NCBI GenBank assembly: GCA_037044905.1
Contig: JBAOKB010000074.1
Span: 248,001 to 312,000, forward strand
DNA: 64,000 nt
DNA from: Hortaea werneckii
Lineage: Eukaryota; Ascomycota; Dothideomycetes; Mycosphaerellales; Teratosphaeriaceae
Direction: 5' to 3'
The notes under the pieces are model-generated. The model worked only from the letters and a program-made list of their open reading frames with translations. It did no database searches and was not told where the DNA came from. Position numbers and translations under genes: made by a program. Shown here in pieces: positions 47,936 through 58,938 of the stretch (the first letter of the stretch is position 1; each line of letters begins with the position of its first letter).

Positions 47936-49755
47936 CGACTTTGCTTTTTTTCCTACTTTTCCCATGACAAAAGAGATTCTGAAACAACGATAAAATTGAT
48001 GATTATGATCATACCCCAAATGCTGGTGGTGTCCGGTTCTCATCACCTCCACTTACTTCCACGACACGAAATGCCGGTCGATAGCAATAAGTCACGTGAC
48101 CACCTCTGTCGGTCTTGATGACGGCGCTGGACGATTGGAGGGGATGAGGCACGGTCCGTGGGAATCTGATGAGAGTATGCATTCTCGATAGCGGAGCGAG
48201 CAAGATTTTGGCGGTGTTTTAGCGGCGAGACGAGGAGAGATATACCCCGAGGAAAGAAAGTAGTGGTGACGATTTATAAAGGAACGCCTTGTTGTGAAAG
48301 CGTGGATGGGTTGGACAACAAGGTGTAAGTAGAACGGATTTAATGGAAAAGCTGCCATTCATGCAGCGTGGTTGTCAGCAATAAAGATCCTCTCAAGGCC
48401 TTTGATACCGTGGGAATTGTACCTCTACTGTAGCGAACAAGGCGAGTGCGATGCTAAATGGTCTACCAAGTGAATCCTGTTCCTGGGAAAGAGACAAAGT
48501 AAGACTGCACTCTACTGTAAGTACGTTCTAAAACATACAAGGGCAAAGGTCAAGAGGTGCAGCGACGGCTACCTCCTAGTGTGGCGCTGGTCCACCCCTT
48601 CATGGTCTAGCATGCACGCCTCAATACAGTCTAAACTCGCTATAATAATACCATGAGTAGCAATATCGCTCTATAGCAATGATTTCCATAAGATTATTTT
48701 AGTCTTTTAGCTGTGTTGCTTTATCTATTGTAGCAATATCGCTCTGTTACAATAAAAGGGACTCGATTTTTACTATTCTTATAGAAAGTTTAGACTGTAG
48801 TAGGTAGGTAGGCTTCTAGTAGTGCTATGTACCAGCAGATTAACTCCGAGATCTAAAGGCAATGTCTTCCGTATGCCGGATCGACTTCCCTTCTTCGCTG
48901 CGCATTGCGGCTGCGGCTGGGCAACTGGGCTCTCGCTGGGGGCTACCTAGGTATGTAGAATTGTCGGCAATCGCCGGCGTCTTCCGTTTTGTTGCAGAAT
49001 GGTCTGCTTCGGTGTCTGCTCTGCCGAGCGCGTCGGGGTTTGTTCTATGTTGCCCTACTCACAACAGTGACGGCGCGGTAGCGATGCAGGAGACCTACGG
49101 ATCTGGCATCAGGACGTCCGATATACAGCGTTGATTGTGACTCTGGAGTTGGAGAGTCAAGGTGTGGGAACGTGTATTGCGGGAGTTGCGGATGAGTAAA
49201 GCTGACCTCCACGCAAACGTGATTGGCTGGTAGACTTCACATGCAGCCTCCAGACTCCCCACACCCGAGGGTATGAACGCTATGCACGGACGGCCGCCCC
49301 GTGACATGTCCTGCCGCCGCGAGAGCCAAGCGGTCATCTGGTGTTCCAGTGTGAAGCCCCATGACAGTCAGCATCTTCACATGCTTGGAGTAACCCTGGA
49401 CAATGGATTAGCATGTGTTCGACGCCAACAGCACAAAGAAAGCAGTGAGATAGCGGCTCTGTCGCCACGCAGAATAGTGTTCAAAGGTGTCAAATCCAAT
49501 CTGCGTTCCGTAGACTCCAGAGACCCTCTCGCTCTCTCTCTCCCACGTCTAGGAAGCTCACCTCGGCCTCGGCATCTCTGGAGACCCCAGGTCGAACGCT
49601 AGCGTGACCCTACATAAACCGACCGTCGCCGCTCTTTCACGTGTGCGAGGTCTTATTTCCAGAGCCTCTCGCCGTCCCTCTTACCCACAAGACTCCATCT
49701 TTCCTTTCCTCACCAACTCGATCCTCCATTCCATTCTGTTTTCGAGATACCCATC
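47936..49755. other. intergenic, 1.8 kb, with MITE-like element
   Basis: No supported gene. Contains the 171-bp TA-flanked inverted-repeat element at 48627-48797 and a GTAGGTAGGTAGG repeat at 48798-48811. The last ~150 bases are C/T-rich promoter DNA of the fumarate reductase gene. Confidence 0.5.
48627..48797. mobile_element. MITE-like element with TA-flanked terminal inverted repeats
   Basis: The left end CAGTCTAAACTCGCTATAA (48627-48645) and the reverse complement of the right end TTATAGAAAGTTTAGACTG (48779-48797) match at 17 of 19 bases. The outermost bases are CAGT and each end is bordered by TA, the target duplication of Tc1/mariner and pogo/Fot1 elements. The 171-bp body is AT-rich and non-coding, with a direct repeat TAGCAATATCGCTCT near both ends (about 48658 and 48734). 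A non-autonomous element moved by a pogo-type transposase is the natural reading. Confidence 0.8.
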
Positions 49756-51829
49756 ATGCCTCCGCGGGTCATTGTAGTAGGCGCTGGCCGTAAGTTCCGC
49801 TCCAGAAGACCGAGGTGATTGAGAAGATGAGCTGACTGGGACACAGTGTCCGGCCTGAGTGCTGCTCACACCATTTACCTTGCCGGCGGCAATGTCGTGC
49901 TGTTGGATAAGAACAGTGAGTTGCTCACGCAGCATGTGTAGAGTGTCCCGATGATTGTTTGCTGATGGCATTCCAGACTTCATGGGCGGCAACTCCACCA
50001 AGGCCACCTCCGGTATCAACGGAGCTCTCACACGCACACAAGTCGACGAGAAGATCGCCGATAGCGTCAAGCAGTTCTACGACGACACGCTCAAGTCTGC
50101 AAGAGAGAAGGCGAGACCCGACCTGATTAAGGTGTTGACGTACAAGTCCGCGGCGGCCGTCGAGTGGCTGCAGGATGTCTTCAACCTCGATCTTACCCTG
50201 GTTTCGCGGTTAGGGTATGAAATCCCCACAGAACAACGCATGGGAGAGACTGTGTGCTAACGTGTTTACAGTGGTCACTCCTTCCCACGTACCCACCGTG
50301 GCCACGATGCCAAGTTCCCTGGTATGGCCATCACCTATGCACTGATGCAGCGTTTCGAAGAGCTATCAGAGAGCGCGCCTGAGCGTGTTCAGCTCATCAA
50401 GAAGGCTAAGGTCGAGAGAATCAACAAGGAGGGTAACAAGATCAACGGTGTGACATACTCTTTCAACGGGGAGGAGACCACGCTTGAGGGCCCAGTTGTA
50501 CTGGCCACTGGCGGATACGCCGCAGACTTCTCAGAGACCAGTTTGCTCAAGAAGTGGAGACCGGACACTTTCGACCTCTCGACCACCAACGGTGCGCACG
50601 CCACTGGTGACGGCCACAAGATGTTGATGAACATTGGTGCGAACGGCATCGACATGGAGTCTGTGCAGGTCCACCCTACAGGTCTTGTCGACCCCAAGGA
50701 CCCAACTGCTAAGACGAAGTTCCTGGCTGCAGAGGCTCTCCGTGGCGAGGGTGGTCTGCTGCTGAACAGCAAGGGCCAGCGTTTCACCGACGAGCTGGAG
50801 CACCGTGATTACGTCTCCGGCAAGATGTGGGAGGAGAAGAAGAAAGACCTGTGGCCGATCCGTCTCGTGCTCAACAGCAAGGCTTCCAACGTTCTCGACT
50901 TCCACACCAGACATTACTCTGGCCGTGGTCTGATGAAGAAGATGACCGGCAAGGAGCTCGCCAAGGACATTGGCTGCTCGGAGCAGGAGCTCAGCAAGAC
51001 TTTCGAGGACTACAACCGCTATGCCAAGGGTGAGGCAAAGGACCCCTTCGGCAAGAAGTACTACCACAACTTCCCCGTCGAGATCAACGACACCTTCCAC
51101 GTGGCATTGATGGAGCCCGTACTGCACTTCACCATGGGTGGTATCGAGATCGACGACCAAGCCAGATGTCTCAACGGCGACAGCAAGCAGCCCTTCGACG
51201 GCCTGTTCGTCTGCGGTGAGCTGGCTGGCGGTGTCCACGGCGCCAATCGTCTCGGTGGCTCCTCACTACTAGGCTGCGTCGTCTACGGCCGTGTCGCCGG
51301 CGACAGCGCAAGCAAGTATCTCTTCCAGCAAGTCCTCAACGGCGGCATGTCGACCGCCGCATCCCGTCTCGGCCAGGTCAGCTTGCACATCGACCCGAAC
51401 CAGCCGGGCAAGGTGTCCGTGGAATGGGCGAATGGCGTGGGCGCGACCGACGAGCCCGCCATCTCCCAGCAATCGCAGCACTCCGCCGCCCCCGTCCTGT
51501 CCCCTAAGGCCGACAGCAAGGACCCGGCCAAGGTCTCGGCGCCCAACAAGAAGCAGGAGTTCAAGATCCCCGACCAGGAGTACTCGCTTGAGGAGGTCGC
51601 CAAGCACAACAAGAAGGAGGACCTCTGGATCGCCGTCAAGGGCATCGTCATGAACGTGACGGACTGGGTCGACGAGCACCCCGGTGGCCCCCAGGCCCTG
51701 TTCAGCCATATGGGCAAGGACGCGAGCGAGGAGTTCGAGATGCTGCACGATGATGAGGTCATTCCGAAGTACGCTCCGGGCATCGTTATCGGGAAGGTCA
51801 AGGAGCAGGAGGTCACGCTGCAATATTAG
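49756..51829 (+). CDS. OSM1: FAD fumarate reductase with C-terminal cytochrome b5 domain
   Basis: Soluble flavoprotein reducing fumarate to succinate, which reoxidises FADH2/NADH under low oxygen. Four exons (49756-49789, 49847-49915, 49977-50214, 50272-51829; introns 57, 61 and 57 nt) sum to 632 aa with no frame break. MPPRVIVVGAGLSGLSAA is the dinucleotide-binding Rossmann motif at the very N-terminus, so no organelle presequence is seen. GGNSTKATSGING, HSFPRTHRG, VQVHPTGLVDP, RGEGGLLLN and GELAGGVHGANRLGGSSLL match Osm1/Frd1. After a Pro/Ser/Ala linker (about residues 475-535), YSLEEVAKHNK, NVTDWVDEHPGGP and the C-terminal helices form a cytochrome b5 domain with the HPGG haem ligand. The b5 fusion is found in filamentous fungi and not in yeast Osm1. 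Confidence 0.94.
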
Positions 51830-52096
51830 CGGAGGTGTCTCCTTTTTCTTTGAATGAACTTGTGATTCTTTTGTAGTAGCTAGGCGTCTTGGTATGGGAC
51901 TTGATGAAATGATATGTAGATTGAAATGACTTCTACCCCTTTCCGCTTTGCTCGCCTCATTACGTTTACTAATGTTGTTCCAATAGGCTAGCTATTCGGT
52001 CGTCGCAGCTTTCGCCCTGGTCTTGTCGAATGTTACATCGTTTTAGGTACTGGACGTCTGGTAGACGCTCGCTCGCATTCGTCCAAGCAATGTCGT

Positions 52097-52846
52097 CTAG
52101 CCTCCGCTGCCTTCAGCCGCTTGCTTCTCATGGACATAGTCGACATCCTCCAACGCTTGCGTTGCGTTGTTCCATTTCGCGAGCGGTCCTCTTCTGTCCT
52201 CGTAGCGCCAGTATCTTGGGTGCCTGAGGGGGTTGCCAAACCCAGAAGGTCTTCTGATTGTATCTAGCCTGGCAGGAATTTCATAAACATGAAGCTCCAC
52301 AATCTTCGCCACAGAGAAAAACAGACCAATTCTGTTGTCCAGCGTGTATTTGCATACAGCGTGATCACAAAGGTTGTAGCGATGTAGGTCGATGCAGAGA
52401 CGCTCTAAACAAGGCATGGCTTCGGCCGCGCATTCTACCACCCCACGCAGGTACTGGAGATCTCCCTTTACTCTGGAGCATTCGCCACTGCTATCAGGCC
52501 AGGCACCGCCGATGCAATCCAGCCAGAGCTTGAGCGTCAGGGAGCGAGCGCGGAGGAGTTGTGGCGGAAACCTGTCCCAAAAGATCTTGAACCAGTTTTT
52601 GCGGCGTTCTTCGATGGTGACGTGCAGTCTCTTGTCCGCGCGCTCCTGTAGTTCGTCGTGAAATGAGCGGCTCGCGAGTAAGAGGCTGGTGTCGACAAGG
52701 CCTTTTGCCAGGAACCTGAGCCCCGGCGCATTGCCATTCGTAGGCAGCTGCGTAGATTCGTTCAGCAGGTCGTTATAGATAGCGTCGCGTAGCTCACGCG
52801 CAAGACCGAAGAAGTCGAAATACCGGCCGTCATCTGTGTCTGCCAT
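52097..52846 (-). CDS. 2EXR/F-box-like protein
   Basis: 249 residues, single exon, start 52846 (MADTDDGRYFDFFGLARELR). The opening FDFFGLARELRDAIYNDLL fits the F..LP-ELR..I pattern of the fungal 2EXR family, and the next ~150 residues (LLLASRSFHDELQERADKRL, then predicted strands and helices with CLERLCIDLHRYNLC) follow the family layout. Function is unknown in general; these proteins are numerous in plant-associated and soil ascomycetes. A relative with the same opening lies at 63.2-63.9 kb. Confidence 0.7.
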   Translation of the reverse strand: MADTDDGRYFDFFGLARELRDAIYNDLLNESTQLPTNGNAPGLRFLAKGLVDTSLLLASRSFHDELQERADKRLHVTIEERRKNWFKIFWDRFPPQLLRARSLTLKLWLDCIGGAWPDSSGECSRVKGDLQYLRGVVECAAEAMPCLERLCIDLHRYNLCDHAVCKYTLDNRIGLFFSVAKIVELHVYEIPARLDTIRRPSGFGNPLRHPRYWRYEDRRGPLAKWNNATQALEDVDYVHEKQAAEGSGG

Positions 52847-53093
52847 TTGTGATCCGCAGGGTGTTGTCAGAGTTGGTGGCAGAGAGGAAGAAAAGGATGA
52901 AAGCCAGCTGCAAACATAAGAAGTTCAAAAGAGACGGCGGAAATGCCAATAGGGAAGGTACGACCTCTGCGAGGAAGGTGCGCCACCTTTCACGTGCTGG
53001 AAAGCACTTGCCATCAAGAAATACGGCATTGAGAATCATGGAGGTTCCCAGTAATACTCTCGAATAGATATAGATATCTGTGCTATCTCTTTC
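52847..53093. other. short spacer
   Basis: 247 bases between the vezatin-like stop codon and the 2EXR-type start codon, both on the minus strand. No gene. Confidence 0.4.
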
Positions 53094-55059
53094 CTACATG
53101 GACATTATTCGTGACGAGCCAGTCTTTCCGGGCCCAGGCCGTAGATTAATGACCGATTCCAACTCACGAAGCATATTGGTATTGGACTCTCGCTTCGCAC
53201 GCAAGGTCGCCTGGCGTTCGCGCTCTTCTTGCATCTTCACAATCCGCTCTTCTCTGGTGAGGGTGCTCCGTTGTCTGGGCACGGCCAGGGCTTCAAAGAC
53301 CTGTTCTTCATCGGATGGCGTTGTGGCTAGGCTTGAGCGATTCGATCGGCTGCCGCCATTTAATGCTTTGAGTGCATCGTCCGGCGTGCCGTCTTCATCT
53401 ACTGCCGTCAGTCCGCCGATGCTGGAGACTGGCGAGCGAAGGCCACTTGACGCCATTGATATGCGGCGCTCTTGTTTTGTGATGTTGCTCTGGAGAGAAG
53501 TCTTGCCAGATTCCCAGGCTTGCATGAGCTCGCGGAAGGTCAGTACCGATAGACTCGTACTGTGCCATTAATGATGGACCAAGATCGGTGAGGTCTTCTT
53601 GCTGCTCAATCGATCTATTTGTTTCTTCTCTCAAAATTTGCATTTTGGCTTGGAGACCACGAATGCCTGAAGAAAGAGTGCTAATCTTCCTGACTTGGCT
53701 GCGCATCTTCTCTCGTGATGCACCGTGTCCATTCCGAACTGGTGTTTGTGGTACCGAAATCGTTTCCATTTCGTTCAAGATTCTGCTGCAGCCTTCGTGC
53801 GGACGGTGCAAGGATGTTGCTGATCGTCTGCATGGCCTCAATTGTAACTCGCCAGCGATAGAAATCAGGCTTGCCTCCGTCTGCTTCAAGAGACATCAGC
53901 GAGCAGAGCGTGACTCTGCGCAGGACACCCATCCGGTAGCTGAGCACTCGTAATGATTTAAGTGACTCTGCATCGTCTTCAAGCACGCTGAGCGAGTTGT
54001 CTCCAGAAGCCTCTCTGGCATCCTGGGAACTTATGTCGTACACTTCGAAGTACTTTGCGAGGTCATCCTCATCTATGAGACCTTCAAGCACTTTGCATGC
54101 TTCGATGCAGGCAGGGATCACGTCCACGAAAGCTCTGTGAAGCGCCTTCCTCAACCTCCCACATCTTCGAGAGGCGCCTTGTCCCTCAACTCGCGAAGCT
54201 GGCGGGAGTGGTGTGCTGAGTCTGAATCCCTTCGAAACCAGCTCCACTTCCTGAATGAAGCCAAGGGTAGAGCTGCTTGAAACCTCAAAGGCTTGCCAGT
54301 TGCTGGTAAGGGTGGTGATTGACTCGACCGCATTTCGGCGCAAAAACTTCAACCACTGCCGGCGAACGTAGGCATATCCAACAAAAGCGACCAGTGCGAA
54401 TACTGTCAAAGCTAGTGCGACCCTGCCGTGGCTCAAGAAGCTACTGTGCCCGCTTCTTGCCCAGTGTATCAAATAAACCAGTGCGAATGCAAATGCCGCT
54501 ACGGCAAACGCTCCATATAAACTCGTCTTGACGTCTGGAATCCCAGACTCATCTTGAACACCGTCTCCGCCTAGCTCGGTTTCGGCGGACCTTGGCAGCG
54601 AGCCGTGGTCCAGGTATTCGTTCAGGAGCTGCGATGCTACGATCACGTATCGGAAATGCTCGATGAATTTGGCGTTGTCTGCTCGGCTCAAGCGAGAGTT
54701 CAATGCGATGGACCAGGTTGTGTGTATGCGGCTGAGCGTGCTCTGCGGCGCTGTTGGATCCTTTTCAAGCTGCGGCACGAGGGACTGTCGCGTTCTCCGC
54801 GCTTTGGAGGGGGCATGGCGGTTCAAGGGAGCGAAGCTAGGGGTCGGAGATCCATCATGTCCGTTGGTAAGAAGTGGTGATGCATCGGGTTCAAGGTCGT
54901 CGTCGTCGAAGCTGCGATCGAGGTAGCCATCGCCTGGAATCGGTCAGTCTCCGCTATGGACAGTATGCCGTGCTTTCACATGGAAGCAGTCTTAGACTGA
55001 ATGTACTGACCTTCGAGATATGCAGCTAGAGGGGTATCATCAGCGTGTATCGTCTCCAT
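53094..55059 (-). CDS. vezatin/Inp2-like membrane protein
   Basis: Start at 55059 in a 49-nt first exon (METIHADDTPLAAYLE), then a 77-nt intron (54934-55010), then GDGYLDRSFDDDDLEPDASP. Helix SRLSRADNAKFIEHFRYVI precedes two membrane segments (residues ~170-190, SLYGAFAVAAFAFALVYLI, and ~200-220, ALALTVFALVAFVGYAYV). Next comes the region IQEVELVSKGFRLSTPLPP, typical of the fungal vezatin family that includes the yeast peroxisomal myosin receptor Inp2. The C-terminal ~200 residues are coiled coil and end RPGPGKTGSSRIMSM. Two extra bases (near 53790 and 53541) break the frame; joined length is ~628 aa. Role as a peroxisome or vacuole adaptor for a myosin is inferred from the family. Confidence 0.72.
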
Positions 55060-56998
55060 TCCATTGTCAGGATGTCACGTCATGGCGTGCCTCTGATGTG
55101 TTTCAAGAGTTCAGGTCCCCAGGTTTACCCTTTGGACCCCAACCTGTTCCGAAGGCTCCAGGGGATTACAAGGATGGTAAGGGTTCACGGCTTCAGGAGT
55201 GCAGATACGCAGATTGCAGAAGCCTATAGCGTTCTCTTTCAATGAGAATGAAGGCTATTATTATCGGCGGGAATGAGAGACCAAATACTTGGAACACCTG
55301 TCCGAGACCCTGCTTCACGTGGAGACAGGGGAAGCGCGTGCTCATTAGCTTTCCGCGTTTGATCTTGGCGTCATTGAATCCGCAGCAGATTACCTGCATG
55401 TGTACTTCTTTTCAGTGTACAGGCAAGTGCAAATCATCGCAAGAAATGCATCACTCTGCTGCCGAGAAGAATGCTGAACGTTGCGCCAGCGGCTATGACG
55501 AGAGTTGAGAGAAACGTTGGCAAACCCGACGGACTGCATTGCGTCTGCGCTTCCCAGACGCGGATCACAAGCTCTGTCTGATTTCTACAATATATAATTG
55601 AGCCGTGTTCCGATTCACTTCCTCATAGTTGGCCCAAAAAAGAAAAAAAAAAAAAAAACGGAGAGAGAAGAAGAAGGATTGTGTTTTACCCGCAGAGGTG
55701 AGATCTGTTCGCAGCGACTCCTTCACTCTACCGTGTACCTAGGTACCTACCTAGCGGGACTTTCAAAGGCTGATGACACTCTCTGGCCTGAAGGCCAGGC
55801 GCCTCGGCTAGGCAGAAGATTGGTAATCTAGTGTCGAGGCAATTGCCATGAAGTTAGAACTGGTGCTTGAGTCACAGTACCGGGTAAAAACGTCTAACAA
55901 TGCACAGGATCCCTTATTGGACTATCAGCATCAGCCGTAAAGAACTGTGAGAGACCCAATGTTGGGACGATATGCGTCGATTCCCTTTATATGTCTCGCG
56001 CAGATTCCAAGTCTCAAGGATTTGGAATTCTAAGAGCGTTTTGAGCTACCTATGTGGATATTTGGCTACTACATAGTATGCTAGCATGCGACGGCTTAGA
56101 GACAAGCAGGTCGGCATGAGATCCGAGATATGTACTATGTACCTGGGGGCTCAGAAGCACATCTTAGGGGAGCAAGGCCCGGAGCTGACACCTTCGGCCG
56201 ACACAACCCGCGATCTGACGTCTGAGGACTGTGATACCTCGCAAGGACTTCATGGTAGGAGCTGAAACTGCTTCTCATGATCGGGCAAGATGAGTAGTGC
56301 CGGCCCGACAAAGTCTCCCCGATTCACGTCCACTCTGTGAAGCTTCTCGCGCTTGCTTGCTAATCAATTATGAAATCTTTACGTCCGATGAGGTCCGCAC
56401 TTCGCTCTAGTCTCTTCTCCGAACTCTGTAATCTTCAAGTCGTTCTCCCGGCTACTAGAGCGGTGGCGGCTAGAGCATGCAGTTCCTTGCGGCTCATACA
56501 GATCGACGCCTGGCGCCTACCCAACACAGTAGGCACGTCAGCCTTGCGAGAGCGATCCGGGCTGATCTCGCAACATGAAGTCTAAACGCTGACCGCTCTC
56601 GCTGCGGCAAGGCCGATGCATGATCTACTCGCGTCATGCTTGTATTTTTATTGCAACAAATTTTGACTTTTACATGCCCCAAGCGAGTCCATCATCACAT
56701 CTCGGCCTTATTTCTGGACGCTGTAGCCTATGGCAATATGTGCGATCTACAGCGCTCTCCAGCTAGCGTTCTGTTCAGGCCACCAAGCAGCATACGGATG
56801 ACGACACAGCCTTGATTTCTCGCATCGCGCTGCTCGTGACCACTCATAAGGATCTTATTCAGGCTGCCTTGACAAGCGTGTCACCGAAAGGGAATTTTGG
56901 ATTTGAAATCACACAAGCGCATAATAAATACAATCAAGGTCGCGGAAGCAGCCCCTGATGTTTCGAACCACTTCATGTCGCCAGGATAATTTTGAAAA
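55060..56998. other. long intergenic region, 1.9 kb
   Basis: No supported gene. It holds an A-rich tract of about 25 bases near 55637-55660 and the near-palindrome CCTAGGTACCTACCTAG at 55738-55754. Open frames of 60-90 codons lack any features. Confidence 0.5.
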
Positions 56999-57869
56999 AT
57001 GACGAACTCTACGAGCGAAGAGCAGCGCATCGCCGTCTGCAAAACCAGTCTTAATCAGATAAATTTAATGCTGAGAGGCTCTCCGGAAAGCTGGCGCAAC
57101 TACATACCTTTAGGTCGATCTATAATGGCTCATATTGATGCTACTACACTTATGCAGCAGCCTGAACGAACAACAGAGCAAGCCTGGATTATTGCAGGTC
57201 TTCAGCGATTGGCTTTTGCAGACCAAGACAACAGCTCAGTCAACGACATTGCCGTCTGGTGTACGAGCAAGTGGCAAGCGATCTATCAGCGAGAGCCAAC
57301 TAACGTGGCAGCAATGCGAGGCATCGGACAAAGCTGGCTATCGAGGGCGGCGCCTTCTTTAGCACGTATTAATCGATCCAATAGCAACACCTCTTCCGAT
57401 GCCAGGACAGCACCGGCAATCGCCAGCAGCGAGGACGAAAATCTTACTGCGGCCCAGCTGACAGATGCGGAACGTCGAGTTGGACTGGCCGACTACGTTG
57501 AAGCTAGAGGATATCTGCAAGCAGCGTCTGAGTATTTGGAACGTGCAGTCGCTGCTGCACCAGCCCAGAGGGCACTGTCTGGCGACCTTCTAGTCACTGT
57601 AATGTGTTCGTCCACCCACAGACGACGCAAATCTGACATTCAAATAGGCTGCTGAAGCGTACTTATCACTCGGTAAAGTCTCCAGCCCTCGCATTAACGA
57701 AAGGTACTTCCGCAGGGCGCTGCAACTCCTGGGGGCAGCAGCTGCAATACGCGGCTTCAGTTTGAGCCCCGATCTTCAGTCGTATGTATTCAGCGTCCTG
57801 AGGTCAAAGAGAATGAGACTGATGCGACTATGCAGATTTCTGGACGAGTATAGATGGTTAGTTGAGTGA
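56999..57869 (+). CDS. conserved-type protein, helical, possibly TPR-like
   Basis: Starts at ATG 56999 (MTNSTSEEQRIAVCKTSLNQ). Exon 1 is 56999-57598, exon 2 57648-57781 and exon 3 57836-57869, with introns of 49 and 54 nt; the sum is exactly 255 aa. SPESWRNYIPLGRSIMAHID, WIIAGLQRLAFAD, REPTNVAAMRGIGQSWLSRA and then, after a Ser-rich linker, ADYVEARGYLQAASEYLERAV and YFRRALQLL read as repeated helical pairs of TPR type. The last exon adds FLDEYRWLVE. The repeated helices suggest a scaffold for protein binding. I do not recognise a named family, so function is open. Confidence 0.72.
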
Positions 57870-58509
57870 TACCGAGGAAGGGTGATAGGAGAGGAGAATG
57901 TGTACGCGTCTCCTAGACACAAGTGAACAGAGTCCACAGAGGCAAAGAGCGATATAAAATAAAGGAGCGCAGGGAGCGATACCTAAGCATTGAAGGACGA
58001 CATGTGAGCATAGATAGCGATACATATTACCTGTCATTTTCAACAAAATACTTTGGGACGGCCTATACATTCTTGTCATTCCAAATGCACATCGTGTCAC
58101 CAGTTCTTAGATATTGTATCCACGGATGATGAGTTCTAGGGACAAGAAGCTCTCTTTGCGCCTCGGGGATAATCAGCTTAATCCCGGCGGCCGAGCTACC
58201 CGAAACGTCGAATGCTGTTCGCTGCGGAGGCAACCTGACGCCCTCCAGGACATACACTTCGACAAGTCGCAAACTCGAACACCGAACTCAGCCGCAAAGT
58301 CTAGTCATTTTCAAGAGCTGCTCTCGATTCCCTTTAGGCTTGGCTCGAAACACCTCACAAAATCCGAGCGGCACGGAAATCTTGAATACAAGCAACTCAT
58401 CCGTGCTGCCACGAAGCACGTTGGAGTATCGACCTGATCAGTGGGTCGAGTGGGTGCCTACGGCGGATTTCTCATCTAAGTCAAACGACACACCAATTTA
58501 ATCAGCATC
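57870..58509. other. intergenic, no gene seen
   Basis: About 640 bases between two plus-strand genes. Open frames are short and unremarkable. Confidence 0.45.
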
Positions 58510-58938
58510 ATGATTGACGAACGGGAGCTGGCAATTCATCCTATTGTGCAAGAAAGCGTCCAGCACAATGCCCGCGTAAGTGCTGCCCGACAAATTCGCT
58601 GTCATCTTCACATGGACAACATCGGCCATTTCGCAATTCAGCCCTGACCAGTTCCGCTGACTTGATTAATGTAGACGATCTCAAATATTCGCTCCCTGAC
58701 TGCCTCGCTCTTCGGTGTTGCCGCGGGTACTCTTGGGCTCGAATCTCTACCTGGATTCATCTTCTACATGCTTGGCACGGTCCTCGTCTCCTCGCTTATT
58801 TACCTGCTGAAGACTGAAAGCAACCCCAAAGCCTACTTCTTCCGGCCAGTAGGGGATCTCTGGATAGGAGACATGTTTGGAGGGCTCATGTCATTTGTGC
58901 TTACGTGGACGCTGTTCTATGGGCTGTGCAAAGCGTGA
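58510..58938 (+). CDS. EMC6: ER membrane protein complex subunit 6
   Basis: Small core subunit of the EMC, which inserts tail-anchored and multi-pass proteins into the ER membrane. Exon 1 (58510-58575) encodes MIDERELAIHPIVQESVQHN and ends at AR. A 99-nt intron (58576-58674) follows, then TISNIRSLTASLFGVAAGTL, GLESLPGFIFYMLGTVLVSS, the middle loop and FGGLMSFVLTWTLFYGLCKA. The result is 109 aa with three membrane segments, matching the family length and topology. The SNIRSL region after a charged N-terminus is typical. No frame break. Confidence 0.93.

Noticed and set aside
49681..55059. A cluster encoding a pathway (fumarate reductase with neighbours)
   Set aside because: Neighbours are a 2EXR-type protein and a vezatin-like protein with no metabolic link.
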